The position numbers and the translations under genes are program-made. Shown piece by piece: positions 1 through 8,007 of a stretch of 64,000 bases of DNA. Position 1 is the stretch's first letter. Every line of letters starts with the position of its first letter. The notes beneath the pieces were generated by a model. That model saw nothing but the letters and a program-made list of their open reading frames with translations. It had not been told where the DNA came from and searched no databases. Origin of the DNA: Pseudarthrobacter sp. NIBRBAC000502770 (lineage in GTDB: Bacteria > Actinomycetota > Actinomycetes > Actinomycetales > Micrococcaceae); NCBI RefSeq assembly GCF_006517815.1, contig NZ_CP041198.1, forward strand, positions 310,001 to 374,000, in the 5' to 3' direction.

Positions 1-2
1 AC

Positions 3-929
3 GACGAACTCTTCCTGCTTTTCGGCAAGATCGAGGCGCTGCTGACCGGGGCCGGACTGGAAATCGTGGAGCCGGAGTGCGGCGAGCTGGTGACCAGCCT
101 GGACATGTCCGGGCTGTCCCTGACGCTGTTCTGGCTGGACGCGGAACTGGAGAAATTCTGGGCAGCGCCTGCCGACACCCCTGCCTTCCGCAAGGGCAAC
201 CTGGCCCCGCGCCGGGCCCGCTCTGTGGAGGCACTCGCCGAAGCTGGAACGGCGCCCGCGCTGGCCGCCACGCCGGCGTCGACTGCCCTGGCCGCCACGG
301 CGGTGGGCGCGCTGAAGGAAGCCCGGTCCGTCGTCGTCGAACACGAGGACGCGCTTGGCAAACTGGACGCCATCGCCGGGGACGGCGACCACGGCATCGG
401 CATGCGCCGCGGCGTTGATGCCGCCGTTGCCGCCGCAGAGAAGTCCCACGCGGCCGGCGCCGGGCTCGAGGAACTCCTCACGGCGGCGGGCGAGCAGTGG
501 GCCGAGCGCGCCGGCGGCACCTCCGGCGCCCTGTGGGGCGCGGCCGTCGCCGCCGTCGGCAAAACCTTGGGCAGCAAAAATTCCTACACCGCCTCGGATG
601 CGGCCGCAGCCGTCAACGCCCTCCGCGATGCCATCATCACCCTGGGCAAGGCGGAAGCCGGGGACAAGACCATGGTGGATGCGCTGCTTCCGTTCGCCGA
701 GACCTTCAACCGCGCAATTGACGACGGCGGCAGCCTGGCCGCAAGCCTCCGTGCGGCAGCGGAGGCGGCAGCAAAAGCCGCTGACGAGACCGCCGGGCTC
801 AGCCCGAAGAAGGGCCGGGCACGCCCGCTGGCCGAAAAGAGCCTGGGCCATCCCGACCCCGGTGCTGTGTCCTTCGGCCTCATCGCCCGGCGGCTGGCCG
901 ATTACGCCGCCACCATCGAAAGCCACTAA
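3..929 (+). CDS. Dihydroxyacetone/erythrulose kinase family, DhaK-DhaL fusion (5' truncated)
   Basis: The reading frame is open from the window edge, so this is the C-terminal 308 residues of a longer gene; intact fused kinases are roughly 570-590 aa. The first ~55 residues match the end of the DhaK (substrate) domain, including a [20 protein letters not shown] segment. The rest is the DhaL ATP-binding domain, with the metal/ATP motif GDGDHG near visible residue 130 and a later GGTSG loop. Family members phosphorylate dihydroxyacetone or erythrulose. RpiB-like and TIM-like isomerases in the same operon make an L-erythrulose kinase (LerK type) more likely than a glycolytic dihydroxyacetone kinase; that assignment is inference. 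The next gene starts 14 nt downstream behind a good Shine-Dalgarno (GGAGAG). Confidence 0.88.
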   Translation, partial: DELFLLFGKIEALLTGAGLEIVEPECGELVTSLDMSGLSLTLFWLDAELEKFWAAPADTPAFRKGNLAPRRARSVEALAEAGTAPALAATPASTALAATAVGALKEARSVVVEHEDALGKLDAIAGDGDHGIGMRRGVDAAVAAAEKSHAAGAGLEELLTAAGEQWAERAGGTSGALWGAAVAAVGKTLGSKNSYTASDAAAAVNALRDAIITLGKAEAGDKTMVDALLPFAETFNRAIDDGGSLAASLRAAAEAAAKAADETAGLSPKKGRARPLAEKSLGHPDPGAVSFGLIARRLADYAATIESH

Positions 930-943
930 AGGAGAGAACCCTG

Positions 944-1438
944 ATGACTGAGCAATCCCAGCCGGGCTGGCGCATCGTTGTCGGCAATGACGAAGCCGGT
1001 GTCGAATACAAGAATGCCCTGCGCAAACTGCTGGAGGCGGACCCCCGCGTCGCGTCGGTGGAAGACGTGGGAGTCGGCGCCGACGACACCACGGCCTACC
1101 CCCACCTGGCCGTCGCCGCCGCCCGCAAGGTGGCTGCCGGCGAAGCGGACCGCGCCCTGCTGATCTGCGGCACGGGCCTGGGCGTGGCCATCTCCGCCAA
1201 CAAGGTGCCGGGCATCCGGGCCGTCACAGCGCACGACAGCTACTCCGTGGAACGCTCCGTGCTGTCCAACAACGCCCAGGTCCTCACCATGGGCCAGCGC
1301 GTCATCGGCCTTGAACTGGCCAAGAAGCTGGTGGGCGAGTGGCTCAACTACCGCTTCGATGAAAACTCCGCATCCGCGGCCAAAGTAGACGCCATTTCCT
1401 CCTATGAGGACGCGTCGGAAGGACTTGAGGACAAATGA
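944..1438 (+). CDS. RpiB/LacAB-family sugar-phosphate isomerase, probable D-erythrulose-4-phosphate isomerase
   Basis: A 164-aa protein of the RpiB/LacAB fold. The signature [13 protein letters not shown] spans residues 75-87, with the catalytic cysteine at 75, followed by GIRAVTAHD and SNNAQVL. Family enzymes interconvert aldose and ketose phosphates in the cytoplasm. In tetritol pathways an RpiB homologue (DerI of Mycobacterium smegmatis, EryI of Brucella) converts D-erythrulose-4-phosphate to D-erythrose-4-phosphate. The kinase and TIM-like neighbours suggest that role here rather than housekeeping ribose-5-phosphate isomerisation. The start has GGAGAG seven bases upstream. Its stop overlaps the next start by ATGA, indicating translational coupling. 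Confidence 0.88.
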   Translation: MTEQSQPGWRIVVGNDEAGVEYKNALRKLLEADPRVASVEDVGVGADDTTAYPHLAVAAARKVAAGEADRALLICGTGLGVAISANKVPGIRAVTAHDSYSVERSVLSNNAQVLTMGQRVIGLELAKKLVGEWLNYRFDENSASAAKVDAISSYEDASEGLEDK

Positions 1439-2388
1439 CCACTCGCAACATCGCCGTCGTCGGCTCAGGCTACATGGGCGGCGGGATCGCCCAGGTCCTG
1501 GCACTGGCAGGAGCCCGCGTGGCACTCGCCGACGTCTCCGCCGAAATCGCCCAAAGCAACTACGAGCGGCTGCTGAAGGAATCCGACGAATTCGTGGCGG
1601 CCGGCCTCTTCCCGGCCAACGCCACGGACCTGCTCAAGGAAAACCTTTGGGCCGCCAAGGACATCGAAGAAGCCGTGGCCGGCGCCGAATACATCGAGGA
1701 GGCGGTGCCGGAGATCCTCGAGATCAAGCACACCACTTTGGGCCGGATCAGCGCCGCCGCCCGGCCGGACGCCATTATCGGTTCCAACACCTCCACCATC
1801 TCCATCGCCAAGCTCGCCGAAGTGGTGGAGAATCCGGAGCGCTTCCTGGGCGTCCACTTCTCCAACCCGGCCCCTTTCATCCCCGGTGTGGAAGTCATAC
1901 CGCACGAAGGGACGTCGAAGGCCACGGTCCAGGCCGCGCGCACCATCGTGGGGGAGACCGGCAAGGAAACCGCCACCGTCAAGGACGTCACCGGCTTCGT
2001 GCTGAACCGGCTCCAGTACGCCCTGTTCCATGAGGCAGCCCAGGTCGTGGAAGAAGGCATTGCCACCGCGGAGGACGTGGACACCCTGGTCCGCACCACC
2101 TTCGGCTTCAGGCTGCCGTTCTTCGGGCCGTTCGCGATCGCCGACATGGCCGGCCTGGACGTGTACGCGTTCTGCTACAAGTCCCTCCAGACGGGGTTCC
2201 CGGAGCGGTTCGCCACCCCGAAGATCCTGCAGGAAAAGGTCGACGCCGGCCAGTTGGGCACCAAGACCGGGTCCGGATTCCTGGACGTCCCGGCAGACCG
2301 GACCGCCGCCCTTGTTGCCTACCGGAACAAGGCGTACGTCGCCATGCAGAAGCTCATTGAAGAGCTGGGCCCGGCCCCGCTTTCCTGA
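1435..2388 (+). CDS. 3-hydroxyacyl-CoA dehydrogenase-like NAD-dependent oxidoreductase
   Basis: 317 aa. An N-terminal Rossmann domain carries [11 protein letters not shown] near residues 10-20. The family segment [18 protein letters not shown] lies near residue 140, and a C-terminal all-helical 3HCDH domain contains [17 protein letters not shown]. This superfamily includes true beta-hydroxyacyl-CoA dehydrogenases and sugar-acid enzymes such as L-gulonate 3-dehydrogenase. Since it sits between an RpiB-like isomerase and an SDR in a C4-sugar operon with no acyl-CoA genes, the substrate is more likely a polyol or sugar acid than an acyl-CoA. That is inference; the exact substrate cannot be read from sequence. 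It overlaps the upstream gene by 4 nt. Confidence 0.8.
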   Translation: MTTRNIAVVGSGYMGGGIAQVLALAGARVALADVSAEIAQSNYERLLKESDEFVAAGLFPANATDLLKENLWAAKDIEEAVAGAEYIEEAVPEILEIKHTTLGRISAAARPDAIIGSNTSTISIAKLAEVVENPERFLGVHFSNPAPFIPGVEVIPHEGTSKATVQAARTIVGETGKETATVKDVTGFVLNRLQYALFHEAAQVVEEGIATAEDVDTLVRTTFGFRLPFFGPFAIADMAGLDVYAFCYKSLQTGFPERFATPKILQEKVDAGQLGTKTGSGFLDVPADRTAALVAYRNKAYVAMQKLIEELGPAPLS

Positions 2389-2405
2389 TCCCTAAGGAAC
2401 CCTCC

Positions 2406-3173
2406 ATGACAGCATTTCCCACAGACCGCACGGTGATCGTGACCGGCGCCGTCTCCGAGCGCGGCATCGGGCGCGCCACCGCGGACTACCTTGCAGAGCG
2501 CGGCTGGAACATCGGCGTGATCGATATCGACGACGCAGCCTGTAAGGCCGCGGCCAAGGAGCTTGCCGAGAAACACGGAATCAAAGCCTACGGTGCCGGT
2601 GCAGACGTCAGCGACGAGGCGTCGGTCCGGGCGGCCATCGACGGGATCGAGGCCGAACTTCCGCAGCTTGTGGCCCTCGCCAACATTGCCGGCGTGAGCT
2701 CCCCGGTGCCGTACCTTGAGCTGGACGCCGCCGAATGGGACCGCGTGCTCAGCATCAACCTGAACGGTGTCCACTACGCCACCCGTCGCGTGGCCGAATC
2801 GATGGTCAAGAACCGGGTGGGGCGGATCGTCAACATCTCCTCCGTCTCGGCGCAGCGCGGCGGCGGAACCTTCAGCAAGACCCCGTACTCGGTGGCCAAG
2901 GCCGGCGTCATCGGCCTGACCCGCGCCACCGCCCGCGAGCTGGGCCCGTACGACATCACGGTCAATGCCATCTCACCCGGTCCGATCGACACCGACATCA
3001 TGGGCGGCACCCTCAGCGAGGAACGCAAGGATGAACTCGTGAAGGACCTGGTGGTGAACCGGGTGGGCTCCACCCGCGACATCGCGGCGGCCATTTCCTT
3101 CCTCATCGGCGAGGACGCCGGCTACATCTCCGGCCAGACGCTGAACGTCGACGGCGGCCTGTACATGCACTGA
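2406..3173 (+). CDS. Short-chain dehydrogenase/reductase
   Basis: 255 aa, classical SDR length. The cofactor motif TGAVSERGIG lies near residues 14-23, NIAG near 96, and the Ser-Tyr-Lys triad is visible in NISSVS followed by YSVAK. The C-terminus ISGQTLNVDGG is typical of the FabG-like branch. The acidic residue at the end of the second strand (VIDIDD) favours NAD(H). In this operon it probably oxidises a polyol or ketose intermediate, for example erythritol/threitol to erythrulose, but the substrate is inferred from context only. The start is preceded by AAGGAACC and lies 17 nt after the previous stop. Confidence 0.88.
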   Translation: MTAFPTDRTVIVTGAVSERGIGRATADYLAERGWNIGVIDIDDAACKAAAKELAEKHGIKAYGAGADVSDEASVRAAIDGIEAELPQLVALANIAGVSSPVPYLELDAAEWDRVLSINLNGVHYATRRVAESMVKNRVGRIVNISSVSAQRGGGTFSKTPYSVAKAGVIGLTRATARELGPYDITVNAISPGPIDTDIMGGTLSEERKDELVKDLVVNRVGSTRDIAAAISFLIGEDAGYISGQTLNVDGGLYMH

Positions 3174-3258
3174 CGGCAACCCAACCAGGGTGCCACCACA
3201 AGCCCCGCGGACCGCCGGCCCGCGGAACCACCAACGTCACCACTCGAAGGAGAGTGTC

Positions 3259-4605
3259 GTGTCCGAAACCACCGCAACATCCAAGGAACTCCTGGCCCGT
3301 CCGGTCCTGAAGTCCGCGATTTCCAAGGCAGCCCGCCGGCTTATGCCGATGCTGGTCATCCTGTACGTCGTGTCCTTCCTGGACCGCACCAACGTCGGCT
3401 TTGCCGAGGCCGCCCTAGGGGCGGACAAGGGGGTGTCTGCCGCGGCCTTCGCCCTCGGCGCCGGCATCTTCTTCATTGGCTACGCGCTTTTCGAGATTCC
3501 CAGCAACCTGCTGCTCAAGAAGGTCGGTGCCAAGATCTGGCTGGCGCGCATCGCCATCACCTGGGGCATCGTCTCGGCATGCTTCGCGTTCGTGCAGGGC
3601 GAGACCTCGTTCGTGATCCTGCGTTTCCTCCTGGGCGTAACCGAAGCCGGGCTGTTCCCCGGTGTGATCATGTACCTCGCCGAATGGTTCCCCAACAAGG
3701 TGCGCGTGCAGATGTTCGCCATCTTCTACCTGGCCCAGCCGTTCTCCCAGATGATCGGCAACCCCCTCTCCGGCTGGCTGATCAACATCGGCGACCAGGT
3801 GCCGGGACTGCGTGGCTGGCAGGTCATGTTCTTCGTTGAGGGCCTGCTGGCCGTCCTGGCCGGCATCGCGGCGTTCTTCTTCCTGATCAACGGCCCCGCA
3901 AAGGCAAAGTTCCTTAACAGCGAGGAAAAGTACGCGCTGAAGGAGGTCATGGCCCTGGAGGACACCATCAAGGACGAGACCGGGCCCCGCGGCATCCTCG
4001 CCGCCATGCGCAACGGCCGGGTCTGGTACTTCACCGTGATCTACTTCTGCCTGCAGGTCGCAGTGTACGGCGTGACGTTCTTCCTGCCGCAGCAGGTGTC
4101 CTCGCTGACCGGACAGAAGGTGGGGCTCGCCGTCGGCCTGCTCATCGCCGTCCCGTGGTTCTTCGGCATCTTCTCCTGCTACTTCATCGGCAAGGCCGCG
4201 GACACGGTGGCCAAGCGCCGCAAGTTCGGCACCGTCCTGTTTATCTCCACCGGCCTGTGCATCTTCGGGTCGGCCTGGGCAGGTACCAACCACCAGCCCG
4301 TCCTGGGCATGATCTTCATAACCCTGGCCGTCTGCAGCTTCCTGGCCGTGGGCCCGGTGGTGTGGTCCTATCCCACCGCGTTCCTTGCCGGGTCCGCTGC
4401 CGCCGCAGGTATCGGACTGATCAACTCCCTGGGTAACCTGGGCGGCTTCGTGGCACCCATCCTGCGTACCGCTGTTAATGAGGCCACCCAGTCGCCAACG
4501 GGTTCCATGGGCGTCTACGCCCTGGGCGTCCTGCCGTTCGTGGCCGCGGCGATGATGTTCGCCACCAGGCGGTTCAAGAACAAGGCCGACGACCTGCTCG
4601 ACTGA
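3259..4605 (+). CDS. MFS transporter, anion:cation symporter (ACS) family
   Basis: 448 aa with about 12 hydrophobic segments. ACS-family marks include SFLDRTNVGFA in helix 1, GYALFEIPSNLLLKK, LGVTEAGLFPGVIMYLAEWFP and QPFSQMIGNPLSGWL. This family imports organic anions and sugar acids (phthalate, tartrate, galactonate, threonate) in symport with protons across the inner membrane. The frame extends 23 codons upstream, but the GTG at 3259 is chosen because GAAGGAGAG lies 5-13 nt before it and the peptide then starts MSETTATSKELLARP. It is the only uptake protein of the C4-sugar operon, so it probably carries that pathway's substrate. An ACS carrier points to an acidic substrate such as an aldonate. 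Confidence 0.88.
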   Translation: MSETTATSKELLARPVLKSAISKAARRLMPMLVILYVVSFLDRTNVGFAEAALGADKGVSAAAFALGAGIFFIGYALFEIPSNLLLKKVGAKIWLARIAITWGIVSACFAFVQGETSFVILRFLLGVTEAGLFPGVIMYLAEWFPNKVRVQMFAIFYLAQPFSQMIGNPLSGWLINIGDQVPGLRGWQVMFFVEGLLAVLAGIAAFFFLINGPAKAKFLNSEEKYALKEVMALEDTIKDETGPRGILAAMRNGRVWYFTVIYFCLQVAVYGVTFFLPQQVSSLTGQKVGLAVGLLIAVPWFFGIFSCYFIGKAADTVAKRRKFGTVLFISTGLCIFGSAWAGTNHQPVLGMIFITLAVCSFLAVGPVVWSYPTAFLAGSAAAAGIGLINSLGNLGGFVAPILRTAVNEATQSPTGSMGVYALGVLPFVAAAMMFATRRFKNKADDLLD

Positions 4606-4634
4606 GCGCTCCACTCCATCCACGCAAGGAAACC

Positions 4635-5453
4635 ATGAGCACCTCCGGCAGCAGCACAGGCAACAGCCCCCTTTACATCGGTGTCAGCACCAAGATGTAC
4701 CTGGGCTACCAGGCAAGCCTGCGCTGGCTGTCGGAGGTGCGTTCCATCGTGGACAACATGCCCGGACTGGGCATGGATTCTGCCACGGAGTCCCCGGTCC
4801 GGGTCTTCGTCATCCCTTCCTTCCCTGTCCTGGAGCCCGCCGCGCGGATCCTGGCAGGTTCGCCCGTACTCCTCGGCGCGCAGAACTGCGCCTGGGGCGA
4901 CGGGCCACTGACCGGTGAAGTCAGCCCCGGCATGCTGACCGAACTTGGCGTCTCCCTCGTCGAGATCGGCCATGCCGAACGCCGCAAACTTTTCGCGGAG
5001 GACGACGCCGTGGTGGCACGCAAGGTTCGTGCCGCCGTCGAACAGTCCCTCACCCCGCTGCTCTGCATCGGCGAGCCGGACAGGCTCGACGACGGAGCTG
5101 CCGCCGCCTTTTGCGTGCAACAGGTCCGCGCCGCCACGGACGGCGACCCCGCCCTGCTGAACCGCCTGGTCCTGGCCTACGAACCAGTCTGGGCCATCGG
5201 TGCGGAGGAGCCCGCCCCACCGCACCACGTCAACGCCGTCCTGGCGCGGATCCGTGCAGAGCTTGGCCCTGCCTGCCCCCTTATCTACGGCGGCAGCGCC
5301 GGGCCCGGACTGCTTCCCCGGCTGCCGGCCGCGGACGGACTCTTCCTGGGCCGTTTCGCCCACGATGCCGACAACCTTGGCCGTGTGCTGGACGAAGCCC
5401 TCCTCCTGCGTCAGACCGATGCGCCCGCCAACAGTTCGTCCAGCCGCTCGTAG
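4635..5453 (+). CDS. Triosephosphate-isomerase-like protein, probable L-erythrulose-1-phosphate isomerase
   Basis: 272 aa TIM barrel. All three catalytic positions are visible: Lys in STKMY near residue 20, His in IGHAERR near 115 and Glu in AYEPVWAIG near 185. The phosphate-binding GGSAG is near 223. The usual GNWKMN motif is altered to GVSTKMY, so the conserved Asn is Ser. The protein thus belongs with the divergent TIM paralogues of tetritol pathways (LerI, EryH) rather than glycolytic TpiA. Expected reaction: L-erythrulose-1-phosphate to D-erythrulose-4-phosphate, feeding the RpiB-like enzyme. The last 43 nt overlap the 3' end of the opposing SRPBCC gene. Confidence 0.82.
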   Translation: MSTSGSSTGNSPLYIGVSTKMYLGYQASLRWLSEVRSIVDNMPGLGMDSATESPVRVFVIPSFPVLEPAARILAGSPVLLGAQNCAWGDGPLTGEVSPGMLTELGVSLVEIGHAERRKLFAEDDAVVARKVRAAVEQSLTPLLCIGEPDRLDDGAAAAFCVQQVRAATDGDPALLNRLVLAYEPVWAIGAEEPAPPHHVNAVLARIRAELGPACPLIYGGSAGPGLLPRLPAADGLFLGRFAHDADNLGRVLDEALLLRQTDAPANSSSSRS

Positions 5454-5893
5454 CCTTCGGACATGCCACCCTCCATGCCTGAGTGCAGCATGCCGTCGCG
5501 TGCCTCCATGCTCTGGTACATGGCGTGGCCCCGCAGCCGGCACCGGCCGCCGTCGAGCTCCTCGAACGTCATGGACTCCAGGCTGACCGAGTCCGGATAG
5601 CCGCCGAACTCGAAGGTCTGCAGGGCGAACTCGTTCTCGCGCACCGTGTGGAAGATGCCACGGAACTCGTACGGCACCCCCTCCGGGCCGGTATGGATGT
5701 ACCGGTAGCTTCCGCCGGTGCGGAAGTCGTAGTGGTCCATTTCCATCTTCATGCCCCGCGGGCCGAGCCATTGGACCACCAGTTCCGGGTCCTTGTGGGC
5801 ACGGAACACGTCCGCGACCGGAAAGTCGAACTCACGCTCGAAGTCGATGTAGGGGAGCCCCTCGGGGGCGGTGATCTTCAGTTCGTTGGTCAT
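5411..5893 (-). CDS. SRPBCC/AHSA1-domain protein
   Basis: 160 aa. It has the START-like AHSA1 pattern: an N-terminal strand with EREFDFPVADVFRAHKDPELVVQWLGPRG, then GGSYRYIH and a C-terminal amphipathic helix (GMEGGMSEGYERLDELLA). The fold forms a hydrophobic cavity, but members bind varied ligands, so no substrate is proposed. It overlaps the upstream ArsR gene by 4 nt and is certainly co-transcribed with it; this pairing of a small ArsR regulator with an AHSA1 protein is common in actinobacteria. The gene ends inside the 3' end of the TIM-like gene on the other strand. Confidence 0.85.
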   Translation of the reverse strand: MTNELKITAPEGLPYIDFEREFDFPVADVFRAHKDPELVVQWLGPRGMKMEMDHYDFRTGGSYRYIHTGPEGVPYEFRGIFHTVRENEFALQTFEFGGYPDSVSLESMTFEELDGGRCRLRGHAMYQSMEARDGMLHSGMEGGMSEGYERLDELLAGASV

Positions 5894-6249
5894 TTCCTGT
5901 CCTTTGCCTTTGGCGCCGTTTGCCCGGCGCTGGATTCAAGCACCGCATCGAGGCTGCGGAACTGCCCTTCGCGGACCAGCCTGTACTGGTCGATCCAGGC
6001 CGTGAGCGCCTCCAGCCGTGCAGGGTTCAGGTGGACGGGCCGGCGCTGGGCGTCCCTGCTGCGGGTGACCAAATTTGCCTGCTCGAGTACCTGGATGTGC
6101 TTCGAAACTGCCTGTTTGGAAATCTCGAAGGGTTCGGCCAGGTCATTGACGGTGGCCGGACCACGGCTCAACCGGGCGATGATGCGTCGACGAACGGGGT
6201 CGGCCAGGGCAAGGAAAGCCACGTCCAAAGCCGCGTCGTCATCCGACAC
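5890..6249 (-). CDS. ArsR-family winged-helix repressor
   Basis: 119 aa from the preferred GTG at 6249. The motif LADPVRRRIIARLSRGPATVNDLAEPFEISKQAVSKHIQVLEQANLVTRSRDAQRR is a classic ArsR/SmtB winged helix. No metal-binding cysteine motif (ELCVCDL type) is present, so it is of the non-metal, AHSA1-associated type. A GTG three codons upstream (6258) is also open, but AGAGGGTGGG sits at a proper distance only for 6249. It probably represses its own operon through the palindromes at 6268-6301. Confidence 0.85.
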   Translation of the reverse strand: MSDDDAALDVAFLALADPVRRRIIARLSRGPATVNDLAEPFEISKQAVSKHIQVLEQANLVTRSRDAQRRPVHLNPARLEALTAWIDQYRLVREGQFRSLDAVLESSAGQTAPKAKDRK

Positions 6250-6267
6250 GATTCCCACCCTCTCATA

Positions 6268-6301
6268 ATCAACCTAAATGTTTATCAACCTCTAGGTTGA
6301 T
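6268..6301 (-). promoter_or_regulatory. ArsR operator: three ATCAACCT half-sites
   Basis: ATCAACCT occurs at 6268-6275 and 6284-6291, and inverted as AGGTTGAT at 6294-6301. The last two form an 18-bp palindrome with a 2-nt centre (CT). The first copy is 16 bp from the second, close to 1.5 helical turns. The block lies directly upstream of the arsR start and overlaps its likely promoter, so autoregulation is inferred. Confidence 0.7.
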
Positions 6302-6340
6302 TAATACTAGGCCTGCCTGTCATCATCCGCAAGAGGTGTC

Positions 6341-6382
6341 TTGCGATATCAAAATCCTGTTTGTTAGTATGTCAGTACAAAC
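6341..6382 (+). promoter_or_regulatory. Tautomerase promoter with iol-type operator
   Basis: A plausible -35 (TTGCGA, 6341-6346) and -10 (TAGTAT, 6365-6370) are 18 bp apart. The 17-mer AGTATGTCAGTACAAAC at 6366-6382 overlaps the -10 and is repeated exactly at 6852-6868 upstream of iolC; over 22 bases (6361-6382 against 6847-6868) only one differs. Its position suggests a repressor site. The shared sequence suggests the same regulator as iolC. Confidence 0.6.
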
Positions 6383-6401
6383 TACGTGAAGGAGAAGCTC
6401 C

Positions 6402-6806
6402 ATGCCATTGGTTCGCATTGACGTTAACGAAGGCCGCACCGCGGGCGAGCTGCAGCAGCTGAGCCGCGGAATCCACGACGCGATCCTTGCGGAGTACGGC
6501 ATTCCGGAGCGGGACTACTTCCACATCCTTACCGAGCACCCGCGGGGGCAAATTTTCGCGCAGGACGCCGGACTGGGGTTCGAGCGCACAGGGGGAGTGG
6601 TGATGATCCAGATCTTCACCCAGGGCGGCCGGTCCCAGGAGGCCAAGCAACAGCTCTTTGCTGCGGTGGCTGAAAAGCTTGCCGAAGTTGGGGTTGCCGG
6701 CGAGGACGTCTTCATCGGCTATGTCGAAAATACTGCCGGCGACTGGTCTTTCGGCTTTGGCCGCGCCCAGTACGTGACGGGCGAATTGGCCGTTCCGCGG
6801 AAGTAG
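6402..6806 (+). CDS. Tautomerase-superfamily protein, malonate-semialdehyde-decarboxylase-like
   Basis: 134 aa. After loss of the initiator Met the N-terminal residue is Pro (MPLVRID), the catalytic base of this superfamily. Counting from that Pro, Asp37 (PERDYFH) and an Arg at 76 (GGRS) fall where malonate semialdehyde decarboxylase has its catalytic Asp37 and Arg75; this comparison is from memory of the family. GYVENTAGDWSFGFGRAQYVTGE is a conserved C-terminal block. A strong GAAGGAG precedes the ATG. Malonate semialdehyde is the three-carbon end product of inositol catabolism, and the promoter shares an operator with iolC, so a role at the end of that pathway is plausible but inferred. It may instead be a general tautomerase. 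Confidence 0.8.
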   Translation: MPLVRIDVNEGRTAGELQQLSRGIHDAILAEYGIPERDYFHILTEHPRGQIFAQDAGLGFERTGGVVMIQIFTQGGRSQEAKQQLFAAVAEKLAEVGVAGEDVFIGYVENTAGDWSFGFGRAQYVTGELAVPRK

Positions 6807-6846
6807 CGCGGGCGTGCCCATCTGGGGTGGCTTGTTCGAGTTTATG

Positions 6847-6899
6847 TTGTCAGTATGTCAGTACAAACCTTTGACAGGACATTCGATCTAGGGCAAAGT
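6847..6899 (+). promoter_or_regulatory. iolC operon promoter and operators
   Basis: A consensus -35 TTGACA (6871-6876) is followed 17 bp later by a weak -10 (CAAAGT, 6894-6899). Upstream is the 17-mer AGTATGTCAGTACAAAC (6852-6868) shared with the tautomerase promoter. Overlapping the -35 is TGACAGGACAT (6872-6882), matched by TGATAGGACAT in the gntR leader (21577-21587). The first visible start codon of the operon is GTG 6991. Confidence 0.6.
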
Positions 6900-6990
6900 A
6901 GTCCGTGTGGCCCACGCCACGGCCTGCCAGTCCCGGACCCCCTGCTCCGCAAAGGACCCGAGTTCCACACCAGAAAGGTCCACGATCACC

Positions 6991-8007
6991 GTGACCCACG
7001 AGCTTCTTACGATCGGGCGCATCAGCGTTGATATCTACCCGAACGACATCGGGGTTGGCCTGGAGGACGTCAACTCCTTCGGCAAATACCTGGGCGGTTC
7101 ACCGTCCAATGTCGCTGTTGCCGCAGCCCGCCACGGCCGCCGGACGGGCGTCATTACCCGCACCGGGGACGACGCATTCGGCACCTACCTGCACCGGGAA
7201 CTGCACAAGTTCAATGTCGACGACACGTTCGTCACGCCGGTAAGGGACTGGCCCACGGCGGTCACATTCTGCGCCATTAAACCGGCCACAGACGAGTTTC
7301 CGCTGTACTTCTACGGCCGTTTTCCCACCGCTCCGGACCTGCAGATCAAGGCTGAAGAGCTGGACCTCGAAGCCATCCGCGGGGCCCGCATCTTCTGGTC
7401 CACGGTGACCGGCCTGTGCCAGGAGCCTTCCCGCTCCGCGCACCTCGCTGCCCATGAGGCCCGTCCACGCACCGGCCTGGCCGAGGGGCAGTTCACCATC
7501 CTGGACCTGGACTACCGGCCCATGTTCTGGGCCTCCGAGGATGAAGCCCGCGCAGAAGTGGCCAGGATCCTCCCGCATGTCACCGTCGCCATCGGCAATG
7601 ACAAGGAATGCGCCGTGGCCGTAGGGGAGGGAACCCCGGACGAGCAGGCGGACCGGCTGCTGGCCGCCGGCGTCGAGATCGCCGTCGTCAAGCTCGGTGC
7701 CGAAGGCGTGATGGCCAAGACGCGTACCGAGCGCGTGGTCTCCGCCCCCGTCCCGGTGGAAACCCTCAACGGCCTGGGTGCCGGTGATTCGTTCGGCGGC
7801 GCGTTCTGCCACGGGCTGCTGTCCGGCTGGCCGCTGGAGCAGGTCCTGGACTACGCGAACGCCGCGGGAGCGATTGTGGCCTCCCGCTTGTCCTGCGCCG
7901 ATGCGATGCCGACGCCGGACGAAGTCACCTCGCTGCTGGCCGAACGCGGCCGTACCGTGCCGGGTGCGGCTTCCGGCGCTTCAATTCCCGAAGGAGCAGC
8001 ACTGTGA
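6991..8007 (+). CDS. iolC: 5-dehydro-2-deoxygluconokinase (IolC)
   Basis: 338 aa PfkB-family sugar kinase. The N-terminal substrate motif KYLGGSPSNVAVAAARHG lies near residues 31-48. The C-terminal ATP/catalytic motif NGLGAGDSFGGAF near 260-272 includes the catalytic Asp. IolC phosphorylates 5-dehydro-2-deoxy-D-gluconate, the product opened and isomerised from inositol by IolD/IolB. GTG 6991 is chosen over an earlier in-frame GTG at 6907 because AGAAAGG lies upstream and the family N-terminus (THELLTIGRISVD) starts there. It is the first gene of the iol operon and overlaps the next gene by GTGA. Confidence 0.92.
   Translation: MTHELLTIGRISVDIYPNDIGVGLEDVNSFGKYLGGSPSNVAVAAARHGRRTGVITRTGDDAFGTYLHRELHKFNVDDTFVTPVRDWPTAVTFCAIKPATDEFPLYFYGRFPTAPDLQIKAEELDLEAIRGARIFWSTVTGLCQEPSRSAHLAAHEARPRTGLAEGQFTILDLDYRPMFWASEDEARAEVARILPHVTVAIGNDKECAVAVGEGTPDEQADRLLAAGVEIAVVKLGAEGVMAKTRTERVVSAPVPVETLNGLGAGDSFGGAFCHGLLSGWPLEQVLDYANAAGAIVASRLSCADAMPTPDEVTSLLAERGRTVPGAASGASIPEGAAL

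Noticed and set aside
3190..3258. Longer N-terminus for the ACS transporter
   Set aside because: The upstream codons give a Pro/Arg-rich stretch without a ribosome site, while GTG 3259 has a strong one and matches the family start.
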